From Sulfurospirillum arcachonense DSM 9755 (GTDB lineage: Bacteria; Campylobacterota; Campylobacteria; Campylobacterales; Sulfurospirillaceae), in the NCBI RefSeq assembly GCF_000597725.1, contig NZ_JFBL01000009.1, positions 47,783-111,782 of the forward strand: a DNA stretch of 64,000 nucleotides, given 5' to 3'. Shown in pieces: positions 63,998-64,000 of the stretch; the stretch's first letter is position 1, and each line of letters starts with the position of its first letter. Position numbers and translations under genes: made by a program. Below the pieces are notes generated by a model, which worked only from the letters and a program-made list of their open reading frames with translations, did no database searches and was not told the origin of the DNA.

Positions 63998-64000
63998 GTT

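Overview
The window is about two thirds A+T and reads as chromosome of a Campylobacterota (epsilonproteobacterial) species, probably Arcobacter-like. The pointers are the futalosine-pathway menaquinone gene mqnD, a Csd4/Pgp1-type cell-shape carboxypeptidase, an NFACT-family gene, stand-alone fliQ, and many chemoreceptor and c-di-GMP genes. The family-level placement is an inference; no rRNA or tRNA gene was seen.

Region by region. 1-7.2 kb: the end of a diguanylate cyclase, then an IclR regulator divergent from a four-gene operon (CitE-like lyase, CoA ligase fused to a CitE-like domain, mesaconyl-CoA hydratase, second lyase) that looks like a C5-dicarboxylate route to glyoxylate and propionyl-CoA. 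7.3-15 kb: small proteins, mmuM, an FMN riboswitch with ribB, an RNase H-like protein, a soluble FIST chemoreceptor, a flavin reductase and class I fumarase. 15-22 kb: a 78-bp tandem repeat in the leader of an NFACT gene, then cdsA, dxr, a uracil permease and an alanine/glycine symporter. 22-27 kb: LysE and AzlCD exporters with two AraC regulators, a phosphodiesterase and a methyltransferase. 27-36.5 kb: a GGDEF-EAL protein, serine dehydratase, two murein carboxypeptidases, tsaD, murB, fliQ and mqnD. 36.6-46 kb: AraC regulators, a second GGDEF-EAL protein, and a two-component system followed by an outer-membrane barrel. 46-55 kb: EamA, Crp/Fnr, an ethanolamine module (permease, eutC, eutB) without visible microcompartment genes, DoxX and a transmembrane chemoreceptor.

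The most interesting part is about 56.3-64 kb. It is the distal part of an integron gene-cassette array: every gene is on the minus strand, and the genes are separated by imperfect palindromes of about 55-165 bp with integron R-box ends (xxxxAAC ... GTTxxxx), i.e. attC sites. The integrase and attI should lie to the right, outside the window. Cassettes carry an HEPN-like protein, a secreted protein, a membrane protein, two diverged gamma-glutamylcyclotransferase-like proteins, a flavodoxin-ferredoxin (EFR1) protein, a DUF6653-like protein, a gene broken by an amber codon, and a four-gene phospholipid-synthesis unit (membrane protein, CDP-alcohol phosphatidyltransferase, a second CdsA, PlsC). 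One attC has lost the half with the crossover point, which appears to have fused two cassettes.

Two wider patterns stand out. The palindrome core TTACATGTAA occurs ten times by eye, in genes and between them. One histidine kinase appears to begin at a non-standard ATC codon upstream of the obvious ATG.
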